Shown here: one piece after another, positions 12,130-22,062 of the stretch
Numbering within the stretch: the first letter of the stretch is position 1
Layout: every line of letters begins with the position of its first letter
Source: Formicarius rufipectus
Taxonomy: Eukaryota; Chordata; Aves; Passeriformes; Formicariidae
DNA: 64,000 bases
Reading direction: 5' to 3'
Assembly (NCBI GenBank): GCA_013399695.1
Contig: VXAU01006172.1
Coordinates: 473,608-537,607, forward strand
The notes under the pieces: model-generated
What the model was told of the DNA's origin: nothing
The model's database searches: none
What the model saw: the letters and a program-made list of their open reading frames with translations, nothing else
Program-made: the position numbers and the translations under genes

Positions 12130-12353
12130 ATGTGTTCCGAACAAATACTGCTGGAGCACGCCGGGGAAGGCAAACGAGCGCTATAGGGCTTTTGAATTGT
12201 CCTGTTAACCTTCGTGTATTAGTCAACCAGTGGTTAACTACGGCAGGGAAACCGTGCCGCTGCACCGCCGTGCTATCGAGGAGGGTCGGGGAGCCGGGCC
12301 GTGCCCTGTCCCGCTGGGCGGCCCCGCCCCTCGGCTCCGCTCCGCGCCGTGCG

Positions 12354-12418
12354 NNNNNNNNNNNNNNNNNNNNNNNNNNNNNNNNNNNNNNNNNNNNNNN
12401 NNNNNNNNNNNNNNNNNN
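12354..12418. other. Assembly gap (65 N)
   Basis: A run of 65 N lies in very GC-rich sequence just upstream of the PHLDA1 start codon. The true length may differ. It hides part of the 5' UTR and any N-terminal extension of the protein. Confidence 0.99.
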
Positions 12419-12455
12419 CCCCTGCCGGCGGAGGCCGCCTAACCCTGCCAGAAGG

Positions 12456-12917
12456 ATGCTGGAGGGCGGCTGCAAGGCGGTGAAGGAGGGTATGCTGGAG
12501 AAGAGGAGCGACGGGCTGCTGCAGCTCTGGAAGAAGAAGCGCTGCATCCTCACCGAGGAGGGACTGCTCCTCATCCCCCCCAAACACCCTCCGCCGCCGC
12601 AGCACCAGCAGCAGCAGCCACCGCTGCCGGCCGAGACGGCGGCCAAGATCAAGGAGCTTCACTTCTCCAACATGAAGACGGTGGACTGCGTGGAGCGGAA
12701 GGGCAAGTATGTGTACTTCACGGTGGTGATGGCCGAGGGGAAGGAGATCGACTTTCGGTGCGCGCAGGAGCAGGGCTGGAACGCGGCGATCACGCTGCAG
12801 ATGGTGCAGTACAAGAACCGCCAGGCCATCCTGGCCGTGCGCTCCACCCGGCAGAAGCAGCAGCACCTGGCGGCGCCCCACGGGCCGCGCCTCCGCGGCG
12901 CCTCCAACTCCGCCTAG
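12456..12917 (+). CDS. PHLDA1: Pleckstrin homology-like domain family A member 1 (TDAG51)
   Basis: An intact frame of 153 codons plus TAG. The start ATG has an A at -3 and begins MLEGGCKAVKEG, matching the internal start (MLES-GCKALKEG) of mammalian PHLDA1. A PH-like domain covers about residues 8-130, with hallmark segments EKRSDGLLQLWKKK, ILTEEGLLLIPPK, KELHFSNMKTVDCVERKGKY, GKEIDFRC and ITLQMVQYKNRQAILA. A Pro/His/Gln-rich insert at about residues 41-64 sits where mammals have polyglutamine. The C terminus keeps the conserved SNSA, but the long Gln-Pro/His-Pro repeat tail of mammals is absent. By family knowledge it binds phosphoinositides, restrains Akt and insulin/IGF signalling, and is induced by stress and mitogens. 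The frame is open upstream into the N gap, so a longer N-terminal isoform is possible. NAP1L1 immediately upstream on the same strand supports orthology. Confidence 0.96.
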   Translation: MLEGGCKAVKEGMLEKRSDGLLQLWKKKRCILTEEGLLLIPPKHPPPPQHQQQQPPLPAETAAKIKELHFSNMKTVDCVERKGKYVYFTVVMAEGKEIDFRCAQEQGWNAAITLQMVQYKNRQAILAVRSTRQKQQHLAAPHGPRLRGASNSA

Positions 12918-12922
12918 CGCAG

Positions 12923-13027
12923 GTACTGAGCCCGCTCCGCGCCCCGGCAGGGCTGACTGCCCCCGGCGCCGCTCCTCCGCCTGACGGGCTGCCCGCTGTG
13001 CCCTCTGTGCTCTCTGTCTCACTGCAG
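12923..13027 (+). other. PHLDA1: PHLDA1 3'-UTR intron (105 bp)
   Basis: Five bases after the stop codon, CAG is followed by a GTACTG donor. A pyrimidine-rich stretch and a CACTGCAG acceptor end the intron at 13,027. An intron just past the stop codon is, to my knowledge, shared by PHLDA family genes. Because the junction lies far less than 50 nt after the stop, it should not trigger nonsense-mediated decay. No transcript evidence is available here, so the intron is inferred from splice signals and family structure. Confidence 0.75.
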
Positions 13028-13296
13028 GTCGCGTTCACGGAGCGCTTCGGGGGAAGCGGGGCTGAGTGCGGTCGGGGCAGAGCCGCTGCGGGGCATCAGA
13101 AACTGGGGAGACATCGGAGGTGCGGGTAGACCGGAAAGAAGCGCATCAACAGCCTCAACCCCAACCTGCTGCTGCTTTGCCGCCCTCGGTGCCGAGAAGC
13201 ATTTCAAATCTATTATTTATGGACCTCGGGAAGGATACTTTGGTGCGATGGGACTTCTAGGAGACATGTTGTACTGTAACTTGATTTTAATGTATT

Positions 13297-13305
13297 TTAT
13301 TTATT
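13297..13305 (+). promoter_or_regulatory. PHLDA1: AU-rich element nonamer TTATTTATT
   Basis: TTATTTATT matches the UUAUUUA(U/A)(U/A) nonamer of class II AU-rich elements and sits early in the PHLDA1 3' UTR in a T-rich context. Such elements recruit mRNA-decay factors. This fits the immediate-early, short-lived nature known for PHLDA1 mRNA. A single site is weak evidence. Confidence 0.5.
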
Positions 13306-13956
13306 AGAGTTGTTTTGATTTTGTTTTCCTTTTTTGCCTATTTTTTTAAGGCTTATTTGCAATACATTTCTGAATGTAGGCTGTAGCAGAAAAGCAAAGG
13401 AAGAAACAATGTGCATATTAGCTCCCTGAAGGAACTAAAAAGTTCTGGATAGCTTGTGCAATTTGACAAAAAAGTTGATAGTTTTTTACCCAAAATACAC
13501 TGTATTCCAGTTGCATTGAGAATGTGATACGTGGTTTGAAATTTGGCTGAAACCCATACTGCGTAAGAAACCTGTTTTCTCTAATGAGAATAACAATTAC
13601 AGTCTGGGGTTTAAATTATTTTCTTTCAAAATATAAAACATGGTGGAAGATGATAAAAACCTATTCATGCTTGGCTATTTAAAAAAGCATTGTTGCTTGT
13701 CATTCTGAGGCTAAAACCAATCTGTTTAATGTATGGGCAGAGGGGGACCTGACCAACTTTTGTGATACAGGAACCTGAGTTGGATTCCAGCCATCTATGT
13801 GATGTACTTGCTCCTAGGCTGGCAGACCAGAGTTGAGAAGTGTTCATGAGCATTTCTTAGTGTCCAAGTTCAGGGCTCCCTCTGCACACTCGATTTTTAA
13901 GTCATCTGGACTCTCAACATGTATTTCATTTGCATGATGGTTTTTAAATGTCTTGC

Positions 13957-13962
13957 ATTAAA
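13957..13962 (+). terminator. PHLDA1: Candidate proximal poly(A) signal ATTAAA
   Basis: ATTAAA is followed after about 25-45 bases by the GU-rich stretch TATGTATGTCTTGGTGTG, a reasonable downstream element. Other candidates are AATAAA at 15,741-15,746 and 16,698-16,703; without transcripts they cannot be ranked with confidence. Confidence 0.35.
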
Positions 13963-13985
13963 GCAGCCCATAGTTTAAAATCCAT

Positions 13986-16330
13986 TTTATGTATGTCTTG
14001 GTGTGCAAATGGATTATTTTGGTCACAGTTTTCATAAGCTGAAAGTTGCTCACTAGCTGAGATGAACTAGATTAATTTTGGTGTTCAGCAATGTCAGATG
14101 TTGAGAGAGGCATACGATCTTGAAAAATGTTGATGAAGCAATGAAGTTGGAAAACAAAGGGCTAATTGCACAGCTGTTATGTCTTCCTCTGTCTCTTAAA
14201 AGTCAGTGGGAGTTTGGCTGTCAATGCTTGCAGGAGTGGGTCAGAGCTCTTTGCCTGATGCAGAGGAGGGAGTCGGGCATGGGCTGGCAGCTTTCCAGGA
14301 CAGGGCTCCTCAGAGGATGTTTGGCTTCACCTGCTACAGCAGGTTCTCTGGTTTAAATGAAGTGGGGAGGCTGCTAAGTGGAACAGAACAGTGTGGCGTG
14401 TTATCTCTGGTTCAAGGTAAAAAGTCGCAGCCATGGAAGTATTTATTTTAACTAATGTGGTGAGGAAAATGGCTTTTGGCCCCATTACAAGTTACATGAA
14501 TGTAAACAAAATCTTTTAAAGTTACACATCCAAGACTTCTATTTTGTGTAACTGAAGTGTAAATTAACAGCAAGAACGCTAAGTTCTAGGTTCAAGCTGC
14601 TTTTGTAAGTGTTTAAAGCAAAAGGCTAATGTGATATTCAATGGAAGATCTTAGAATTGGCTACTGTGCATGTCAGTCCCTTTGTACCATAAGCTTAAGC
14701 TCAGTCTGTAAGGAAAAAGTTGAGATGTGTTAGCCCTCCTCTTTTGTCCCTTGCCCCCAGGTGTTTGGGCCACATACCTAGACGTGGAAAACATGTCATG
14801 GTGCAGAATTAAAGCCCAGATCCATACAATCCTCCGTAGTTACTTCTGAGTGCTTCTTTCTGAACTGGCCCATGACAAGGTTGTGTGATGAACTTGGGGT
14901 GGTAGATGACAGCTGTTCTAAGAAAGTTATTTTGAGATTAATTGTAGTTGAAGGTGCTCTGCATCTTCTAGGATTAGATTCGCTGTCTTGGCAATCGTAA
15001 TAGTCAGTTTCCACATCTCTGTACATCTGCCATTATCATTCTGCTAACGCTTGGATGTTAGAGCTGCAAGGGGATTCTCTAATGAACTAGTCAAAGACTC
15101 ACAGAATAGACTGTAATTTGGCTCCTCTCTTTAGAGTGATTAATTGCAGTTTGCTGAGTAACTAATCCACCTTCTCAGATATGCAGATGTATTGCTGATC
15201 TCACCTACTAAAATGCATTTTAGCCTACTGAAGGATAAATATAACTGATGAAAATTAATTCCTGTGTGATCAGAGACACGTATTTCTCTGAGAGGCAGAT
15301 ATTCTTGTCCTCAGTGGATGGAAGCCTTTGAATGCCATAAAGGCCTATGGATGTAATCTAAAGCTGAAATTTTACTATTCTTCTGGAAGTACTTGTACTC
15401 TGAAAACTGAAGATGACAATTTTAGTGATAAAATTCTCATTAAGATATGAGAAAACGTCTTTCATTTTGAATGTGCTGCTGCTTTTCACTGGTTCAAGGT
15501 CAATGTCTCACTTTCACCCTATGTTTCTTGTTTTAAGTTGGTCTGAAGGATGCTCTGAAAAGCTTTTGGACTTCTGGTTGCCATTGCTTGCTCTGTTACC
15601 TGCTTAAAAACCTTTGTGTCAGCCAAACTCCTAGCGTAAGAGGCGATCACATCACAAAATCCACCTTGAGCTGGCAGGATGGGTGTAAGGATCAAGCCTT
15701 CCCTTTGTATCTCTGGACTGTCTCCTTGAAACTGAATGGGAATAAATTGGCTGGGGTCCCCTGGGAACAGATGGACTATGTAGCTCATGCCCCGTGTGTA
15801 CAAATAAGGCTGAATTGTCTGATATGGACAGTCTGACAACTTGTTCATGCTCTAAATTCCACAAGTTTTTAGTTTTTCTTTTCTTGTTCTTTGACTGATA
15901 GTAATTTTAGACCAAGAAATTGTTTGATGTTGTAAAAGGTAGTTCTGTGGATTTTTTTTTTTTTGTTTGTTTTTGTTTGTTTTTGTTTGTTTTTGTTGGG
16001 GTTTTTTTGTGGGTTTTTTTTTTTTTTGTCCTACCCCTCTACTACTGCATGGTCTTCATTTGAACTTCTGGATTAAATACTGTCTGTTACTGCCTTGTAA
16101 GCAGTGGCTATAAAAATAGGTCCAGCAGATCATGCTTCATCTTATTGGACCTTTGGATGTAAAGAAATCAAATTGTCCTTCCCCTTACCAAAAAAAAAAG
16201 GGGAGGGAAAGAAAAAGAAATCTGACAGCATGCGGTTGAAGTAAATTCATTAGAGAATGAATAAGTGCTGTAAAACAAAAACAGCCAAATGCATGGTACA
16301 GGTAGCAACAGTGAGGACAGTCAGTTCATA
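13986..16330. other. PHLDA1 downstream / possible long 3' UTR
   Basis: AT-rich, non-coding-looking sequence with no recognised gene. Frames at 15,413-15,864 on both strands overlap and have no recognisable domain. It contains a (TTTTTGTTTG)-like tract at 15,952-16,028 and a purine tract near 16,190-16,218. It may still be transcribed as part of a long PHLDA1 3' UTR. Confidence 0.5.
15952..16028. repeat. T/G simple repeat (TTTTTGTTTG-like)
   Basis: T-rich tract with three near-perfect TTTTTGTTTG units followed by further T runs separated by G runs. It is on the + strand; the reverse is an A-rich tract. Similar T/G tracts occur at 50,484-50,516 and 53,510-53,568. Confidence 0.85.
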
Positions 16331-16561
16331 AAGAGGTCAAAATCATGTGTCTTAGCTAAGAAAGGAGGGGGGGGGGAAAGGAAGGTGATTAAGGGGTAGA
16401 TTCAGCAGGAAAATCCAAACTGTGGTGACCAAGACAATTCAGAAACTGAAAGTGGAAGATTAAGTGGATATTGTTTCTGTAACATCTAAAAGTAATTCCT
16501 CTTTTTTAAGGTTCATGATATGCAAATGCCAGCTTCTGAATTATAGCTGCAGTGATGTACC
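16331..16561 (+). repeat. Direct repeat, copy 1 (about 231 bp)
   Basis: This block is repeated at 17,799-18,035 in the same orientation. It starts AAGAGGTCAAAAT and ends with a GTGATGTACC-type sequence. Outside a purine tract near the left end the two copies align without gaps over about 200 bases with roughly 15 differences, nearly all transitions. Sequences immediately outside both copies do not match. A perfect octamer ATGCAAAT at 16,520-16,527 is kept in both. It may be a local duplication or two insertions of an unrecognised repeat family. Confidence 0.9.
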
Positions 16562-17798
16562 AAATGTTTTCTAGCATATCCTATTGTGAGCAGAAATACC
16601 AGTGTCATCAAAAAAAATTGTGTGTAAATATGACTCATAAATGATTTCTGAGAGATGTGATTTATTTTTCGTATTTTTCAAGATACATTCCATTTCAAAT
16701 AAAGAGGTATCTATTGAAAGAGCTCTTGATATGTTGGAAGAATAGTTGTGGGCTATCTGTTGTGATTAAAATCTCATCTAATTTTTTCGATGTCTCAAGC
16801 ACAGTCTAAGGGCCTAAGAGGAACACTGAACCTGTGTAGATACTCTGAAGAAAAGACTCAGATGCTCTAGTTAATCATTATTTATAGCACAATTATGAGT
16901 CTCAGAGTCCTCAGTTCTGTTTCTTGCTGTATATGATGTGTGAGAAGCCACACGGAGTCCAGCTGGTTTCTTTAGTGCTCTACTTGGTGTCAGAGTGCAT
17001 GCAGAGCAGGTCTTTGGGACACAGAATTCAGGTTCATAATGCTTATCTGTGAATGCCTTGCACTATGTGACATTAGGAATCTGAACTGAAGCACTAAATG
17101 TGCCTTTCTGCCCTTTTTGATCTATCTTCAGTACTATGATTGAATTTCAAGGAACCTGAAAGTAGTCCAGAAAGAACATTTCTTGGCATGAACTCTGACC
17201 TGTTCTGTTCTAGCTTTGTGGTATGACAAGAAAAATATGTGTTGACTTCTGCTTTGGGGTCTCCACAGAGCTGCAGCTGCTTGGATGCCTTGAACTACCC
17301 TGAGATGTATTGGTATTGCAGCATGTCCTCATCTTCAGGCTTCTTCTGAAAGTGCATTAATTTCAGTGACACTGTATGCACTGACCTAGACTTGTTGGTG
17401 TAGTTTGCTTTCACTGGGGAGATGCCAGTAACTTCTTCTGTAAGAAGGCTTTTGCTGTAACAAGTACAAATTTTCTTTTCAATAGTAAACATCCAAAATT
17501 TAGGCTTTGAACTTAATATTTGACAAACAAATGATGGCTTATAGACCTGACCTCTCACAAGTGCTGGTGCCCAGCAGCTTTGAAAAGCCAATTAAGCAAT
17601 CTCTGGATTTATTGTCTATTCAAGGACCCGCTGTTGATTACAGCTGTTAGAGATACCCCTTAGGAGCTTTTAGTAACAGTGATAACTGTCTCTCTAAGGG
17701 CATAAATATAGTAGAAAAGGAATTTAATAATTTGTGGTTCTTTCTGCTCCTGTGTCAAAAGTGCATCAAAAACATGTTGCTCTGCTTTAACTTTTGTT
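16562..17798. other. Spacer between the two direct repeats
   Basis: AT-rich DNA without a recognised gene or repeat. It contains AATAAA at 16,698-16,703, a possible distal PHLDA1 poly(A) signal with a weak downstream GU element. Confidence 0.5.
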
Positions 17799-18035
17799 AA
17801 GAGGTCAAAATTATGTGTCTTAGCTAAGAAAGAAGGAAAATAAAAAGAAACAGGAAGGTGATTAAGGCGCAGATTCAGCAGGAAAATCCAAACTGTGGTG
17901 ACCAAGACAATTCAGAAACTGAAAATGGAAGATCAAATGGATATTGTTTCCGTGATATCCAGAAGCAATTCCTCTTTTTTTAAGGTTCATGATATGCAAA
18001 TGCCAGCTTCTGAATTACAGCTACAGTGGTGTACC
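17799..18035 (+). repeat. Direct repeat, copy 2 (about 237 bp)
   Basis: Second copy of the block at 16,331-16,561, about 1.47 kb downstream in the same orientation. The purine tract near its left end differs in length and composition; the rest is about 93% identical by eye. The octamer ATGCAAAT is at 17,994-18,001. Short open frames through this copy are not conserved in copy 1 (which has an in-frame TAG-like change in the terminal segment), so a coding role is unlikely. Confidence 0.9.
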
Positions 18036-20000
18036 TGCTCACGTATTCATGGGATGTATGAAATGGTCCTGGAAATGGGGCCATTATTTTCCTAGTGGGG
18101 AATATTGTCTTACTAGGGTTTTCTCTTAAGTTTTCTCTGATCTGGAGTACAATGCAGGGTACAGAGAGAAAATGTGGACCTGATTCAAAATTCAATGAAA
18201 TCAACTGGAATTTTTCCAGACTAGGACAGATGCCGACATTTTCCACAAATGAGGGTTGCTTCTCTTTTGGTTTAAAACCAGGAATGAAACCCCAGAAGCA
18301 AGACCTTTGCCTGTGATCTGTGCCAGTATTAATGGTGTGAGACATATTTTCCAATGAAATGAGGGGAAGATGAAAGAATGCCTATGCTTTTGAGTGAACA
18401 AAATATGAAAGAATACCAATCTAAATGTCTTCCCGCCCCCCTCTACCACCAAAATGAAATTTAGACCAGAATGGTTTCTTGCAGTTTCACTGAATTCACA
18501 GCTCAGCTGAAATGGAACAATTTCCTTTATAGTTGAACCCAGACCAGAACTAAATGAAAGCCTTTACTTCTTTGACTGCTTGTTTCTAGCAGGAACATCT
18601 CAGTCCTTCCTAGAAAGTACCAAATTACTTTCCACACCTACACATACTTTTTTTGTGAAAATAAGCTGTTGTGAAGACTTCAAACTTAAGTCCTTTATAA
18701 ATTTGAAATAAGGGTTTGTTTTGTTTTATTTTTACATTATAAACAGTACATATGGGTGTTTGTGATAATGTTTTTTCTGTCTTTCTACTGGGGGATTTTT
18801 AATGTGTGAGGTAAGGACCCTCATACCCGCTCCTCAGTATTGTTTTGTGCCTTCTGCACAGAAGATGAGCAGAGAAAAAGTGCCTTTGATCCTGCTAAGA
18901 GCTGGATACCTTCAAGGGGTCCTGACACCTAAAGGACCTGGGAGCTGTTTGGGAGCTCAGAATGGGGCTCAATTACATTTAGGGTCTTGGCCTAATGTTA
19001 CACCCTGAATTTACAAGGAAAGGGACATCAGCTCCTGGGTGAGGTGCTAGGAAATGAGGCCATACTGCTTGTCGGCCCCCACATGAAGCTCATGTTCTGC
19101 CTTAGCAGCCTGGTTGGATTGCAGCACCTGCAAGTTTTCCCTTAGAAGACTTGTAGAAAAAGCTAGAGGGGAGGCTTCTGTGCTTAAGTGCTTGGGATTT
19201 TCTTTGTTTTGTTTAGTTTTTTAGAGAAGCATCAAACCAGAGACATTTGCCCCATTTTAGGCTCATTATAGGCACTTTAAATTAACTTTTACAGCCCTTC
19301 CTGGTCATTCTCCTAGATGTCTCTGACAGTGCAGGGGAAGTGGTTGGATGGGGGTTGGATTTACCTTTTACCTTTTGTGTTGTATTCTGCTATGATCGCA
19401 GTGGATTTTGCATAAACAAAAATTTTAATGACCCTGCTTAATAATCTTTGCCTTGGAATAGTTTGTGAGCAGCCATAGTAGATTAACCAAATCAGTAAAT
19501 ACGTATAGAATGACTAATCATTACAATGAAGCATAGAGCACTCTGTGGTCAGCAGAATATTTTGTTTAAGACAATTTACCCCATGTTTTGTAAGGCTTCC
19601 AGTGAGATGAAGAAATCACTGTTTTTGTTTTTAAGATCTTGTCAGTGTTTTGTAAATATTTCTGATATTTATGCCTTTACATATGGCTTTGATTAGAACT
19701 TGCAGGAGGCTCAAGAATTGGGTCATATACCATGAAGGAGATTTTTGTTGGGTATTTAGGCTCAGCTTTAGAGATCTTTTGCACCTACTGCCATTTACAA
19801 AGTTAAAAGTACAGCAGTGAACCTGCAGCTTGGAGAACAAATACAGCTTGTTCTTGGCTTGGGTGCCAGAACCAGGGTCCTTTGAGGGAACAGTTCTCCA
19901 TGTTGCTGTGTGCTTTGGACCTGTGCCTGGGGATGATAACTCCCTGTGCCAGTGATAGCACCTCTCTGCAAGCCTCTCAGCCCACTTGTATATCGTATCT
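18036..20000. other. Intergenic DNA
   Basis: Mixed-composition non-coding DNA. Frames at 17,980-18,452 and 19,631-20,191 lack recognisable domains and overlap others on the opposite strand. Nothing else was recognised. Confidence 0.5.
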
Positions 20001-20092
20001 CTGTTTTGGAGAAGAGGAAACTCGGGACTGGAGAGCCCATGCCGCCTGCCCAAGGTCATGCCTTGGGAGCTGGAGAACAGTGTTCCATCCAT
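20000..20092 (+). repeat. Degenerate MIR-like SINE fragment
   Basis: The order of short matches follows the 3' half of the MIR core: a TTTTGGAGAAGAGGAAACTC segment like the ACAGATGAGGAAACTGAGG part, an AGAG, then TGCCCAAGGTCA and a G-rich AGCTGGAGAA. MIR is an ancient amniote SINE. The match is heavily diverged and made from memory, so it is tentative. Confidence 0.4.
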
Positions 20093-20407
20093 AGGCAGGG
20101 CCCCTGTCACTGTGTGAGAAATGCTGCCTCTCACAGCAGAGGCTGCTTCGTATTCTGTGTTTGGTAAGCACCTTCCTTCAGCCACCTGCATGTGCAGTGT
20201 CCAATTCCCCCACCAGTGCCACGGGTCCTTGGGTGGAGACCCCAGTGGGTGACTGCCCTGCCAAGCTCAGTTTCAGCATTAAAAATTCATCATGGTGCAG
20301 CTACTCTCCCCTTGGAGACAAGAGCAAGTCAAAAACACTTAGGCTTCACATGGGATTTAGCAGAGTCTTTGGATGATTTTGGATTATTAAATAAGCTTCT
20401 CGTTATT

Positions 20408-20545
20408 CCCAGCACCAGGCATTGTGCAAACACTGTACTAGGAACGAAGGGATCTGCAAGTTGCTCCCTATTTCCGGTGCGATTAAGCTTCTCTATTTAC
20501 TGTGGATTGCAAGGACAAAGAGAGGTTATCAGCCTGATAATAACT
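20408..20545 (+). repeat. Degenerate MIR-like SINE fragment
   Basis: The left part CACCAGGCATTGTGCAAACA resembles the MIR segment CCAGGCACTGTGCTAAGC. The right part AAAGAGAGGTTATCAGCCTG resembles CAGAGAGGTTAAGTAACTTG at about the expected distance. Same orientation as the fragment 400 bases to the left. Tentative. Confidence 0.4.
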
Positions 20546-22062
20546 TGAAAGGACTCTAGACATGAATCCAGCATTAATGTAGCTTTTCCAGCCTGGTACC
20601 TGCCTTGACTAAAACACACAAAGAGAAAAAAACAGGGAATAATTTTCTTCTCTCTGGTATTCTGCTATCATTTAACCATTCACTCAGAAATAGTTTTGAG
20701 AGGAATCCTTTTAGCCAGAAACTATTATCCTAATAATATATTTTCCTATCAGAGGGGGGGGAAATAATTATAAATTACTGTAGTATTTTATACCGAACCC
20801 ACTTATCCTAACCTGTTGCCAAGGTGGGGGTTGGGGGTGATAGAGCTATGTGAATCTATCTTTGTGGGCTTTCACAACCAGTCTTTGAACCGTCTGTGGA
20901 GCTGAAAAGTCCTCCGTGCCAGCAGCTACTGCACTATACAGATGGCTTTGCTTAGGGGCTTTTCTTGTACATAGATGAACACACCAAAAATTACTCTGTT
21001 CTTTATAAAAGTCAGACTTGAACTGGGAAAGCTATTTCCTTATTGTCTCTTTGGGGATCTGTTGCTGCTCTTAGCCTGTCAAAGAGCAGTCCCTCCAGCT
21101 GAGTTAGGTGTGTAGTGGCTGCTTTTTTTATTTTTATCACAGATCATTAATATTTCCTGTTCCACTAAGCCACATTTCCCTGGTACTCTTCCCTAGTGCT
21201 TGGCTCCTAAACAAAGTCACAACTCTTGTCACAAGGCAGCGGGCTGCGTACTTATCCTTTATGTGAGTGATGACTGAGGGCTCAGCGGTAGGGAAGTAAC
21301 GCCGACAGCTCTGCTCTGGGACAGCAGATTGTCAGCATTCCTCACCAGGGCACCCAGCTGGCCTGGGAAAATGCTGGTGGGGGTTGGGCCTCTAAAATAG
21401 ACTGACTGTCCTTGTAGAGTTGAGGAAGATGGAGAGGAATGGTCGGCTGACCTGTTTCTGAGCAGAGGTAGTCAGACCTATGAAGCTGCAGAGCCCAAAG
21501 CAACTGCTATTATTCTGCAGGCAAAACCTGAGTTGTTGGGTGCAAAGAGAGAGGGATATCTGATGGCTGAGACGGCAGTAAGACATCACAACATGATGAT
21601 AATTGTGAACAACTAGCCTTCACTCCCTCCTCATCCTCATTGTTAGAGAAAAGAGAGTACCTTGCATAAAGGGGAAGATGATGGCTTGCTGGTTGGATGT
21701 GTTTGGGATGAAACTGAGGTAATCTCTGCAGTTAATTTGTGGGACTGCTCTCGTGCTTAAGATTTAGCCCAGAAAGTTGAAAGCAGCAGCTGCAAAGGAG
21801 CACTTAGCTGCTGCTGCCCCAGGGAAGCTACTACACTCAGTCCCAAACAATTTGGAAATTGTTCCTATGTATTTTCCTGAGGGCTTAAGAAATTTGCAGT
21901 TGTGACCCACAGATGGCTAGAGTTGTGAAACTGCAGCCATGGGGCAATCAGCTGCCTGCCTTCCTCACCATCATCCTTAGTCATCTGGGAGGGAGGCTGG
22001 GGAGGGGCCCCCAGACAGGAACTGCCTCCCGGGGCAGGCAGATGGGTGAGCTCCGGCCTTAC
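20546..22062. other. Intergenic DNA
   Basis: No gene recognised. G+C rises from about 21,240, with scattered CpGs, up to the candidate exon at 22.06-22.20 kb. The minus-strand frame at 21,392-21,589 has no recognisable domain. Confidence 0.5.

Larger units (their letters stand above)
12130..13210 (+). promoter_or_regulatory. PHLDA1: PHLDA1 CpG island / promoter region
   Basis: CpG dinucleotides become dense from about 12,130 and stay so through the coding exon into the start of the second exon, in sharp contrast to the AT-rich surroundings. A GC-box type motif (CCCCGCCCC) lies at about 12,322-12,330. An inverted GTTAACC/GGTTAAC pair lies at 12,204-12,210 and 12,232-12,238. I could not identify a confident TATA box or start site, partly because of the N gap. 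CpG-island promoters are usual for PHLDA family genes. Confidence 0.7.
13028..13985 (+). other. PHLDA1: PHLDA1 3' UTR, second exon (minimal extent)
   Basis: Starts at the inferred splice acceptor. The first 200 bases remain CpG-rich, then the sequence turns AT-rich. It holds an AU-rich nonamer at 13,297-13,305 and ends here at the first plausible poly(A) signal. Mammalian PHLDA1 has a 3' UTR of several kilobases, so the real end may lie much further right, up to about 16.7-18 kb. Confidence 0.5.

Noticed and set aside
12132..12455. In-frame extension of PHLDA1 upstream to 12,132
   Set aside because: It begins with a non-ATG codon, crosses an N gap of unknown length and does not resemble the mammalian N-terminal extension; the ATG at 12,456 matches the conserved internal start.
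12273..13022. 249-codon minus-strand frame across the PHLDA1 exon
   Set aside because: It is the antisense shadow of a GC-rich CpG-island exon, crosses the N gap, and has Arg/Ala/Gly-rich composition without a domain.
19631..20191. 186-codon minus-strand frame
   Set aside because: No recognisable domain or splice context, and it overlaps MIR-like sequence and other frames on both strands.
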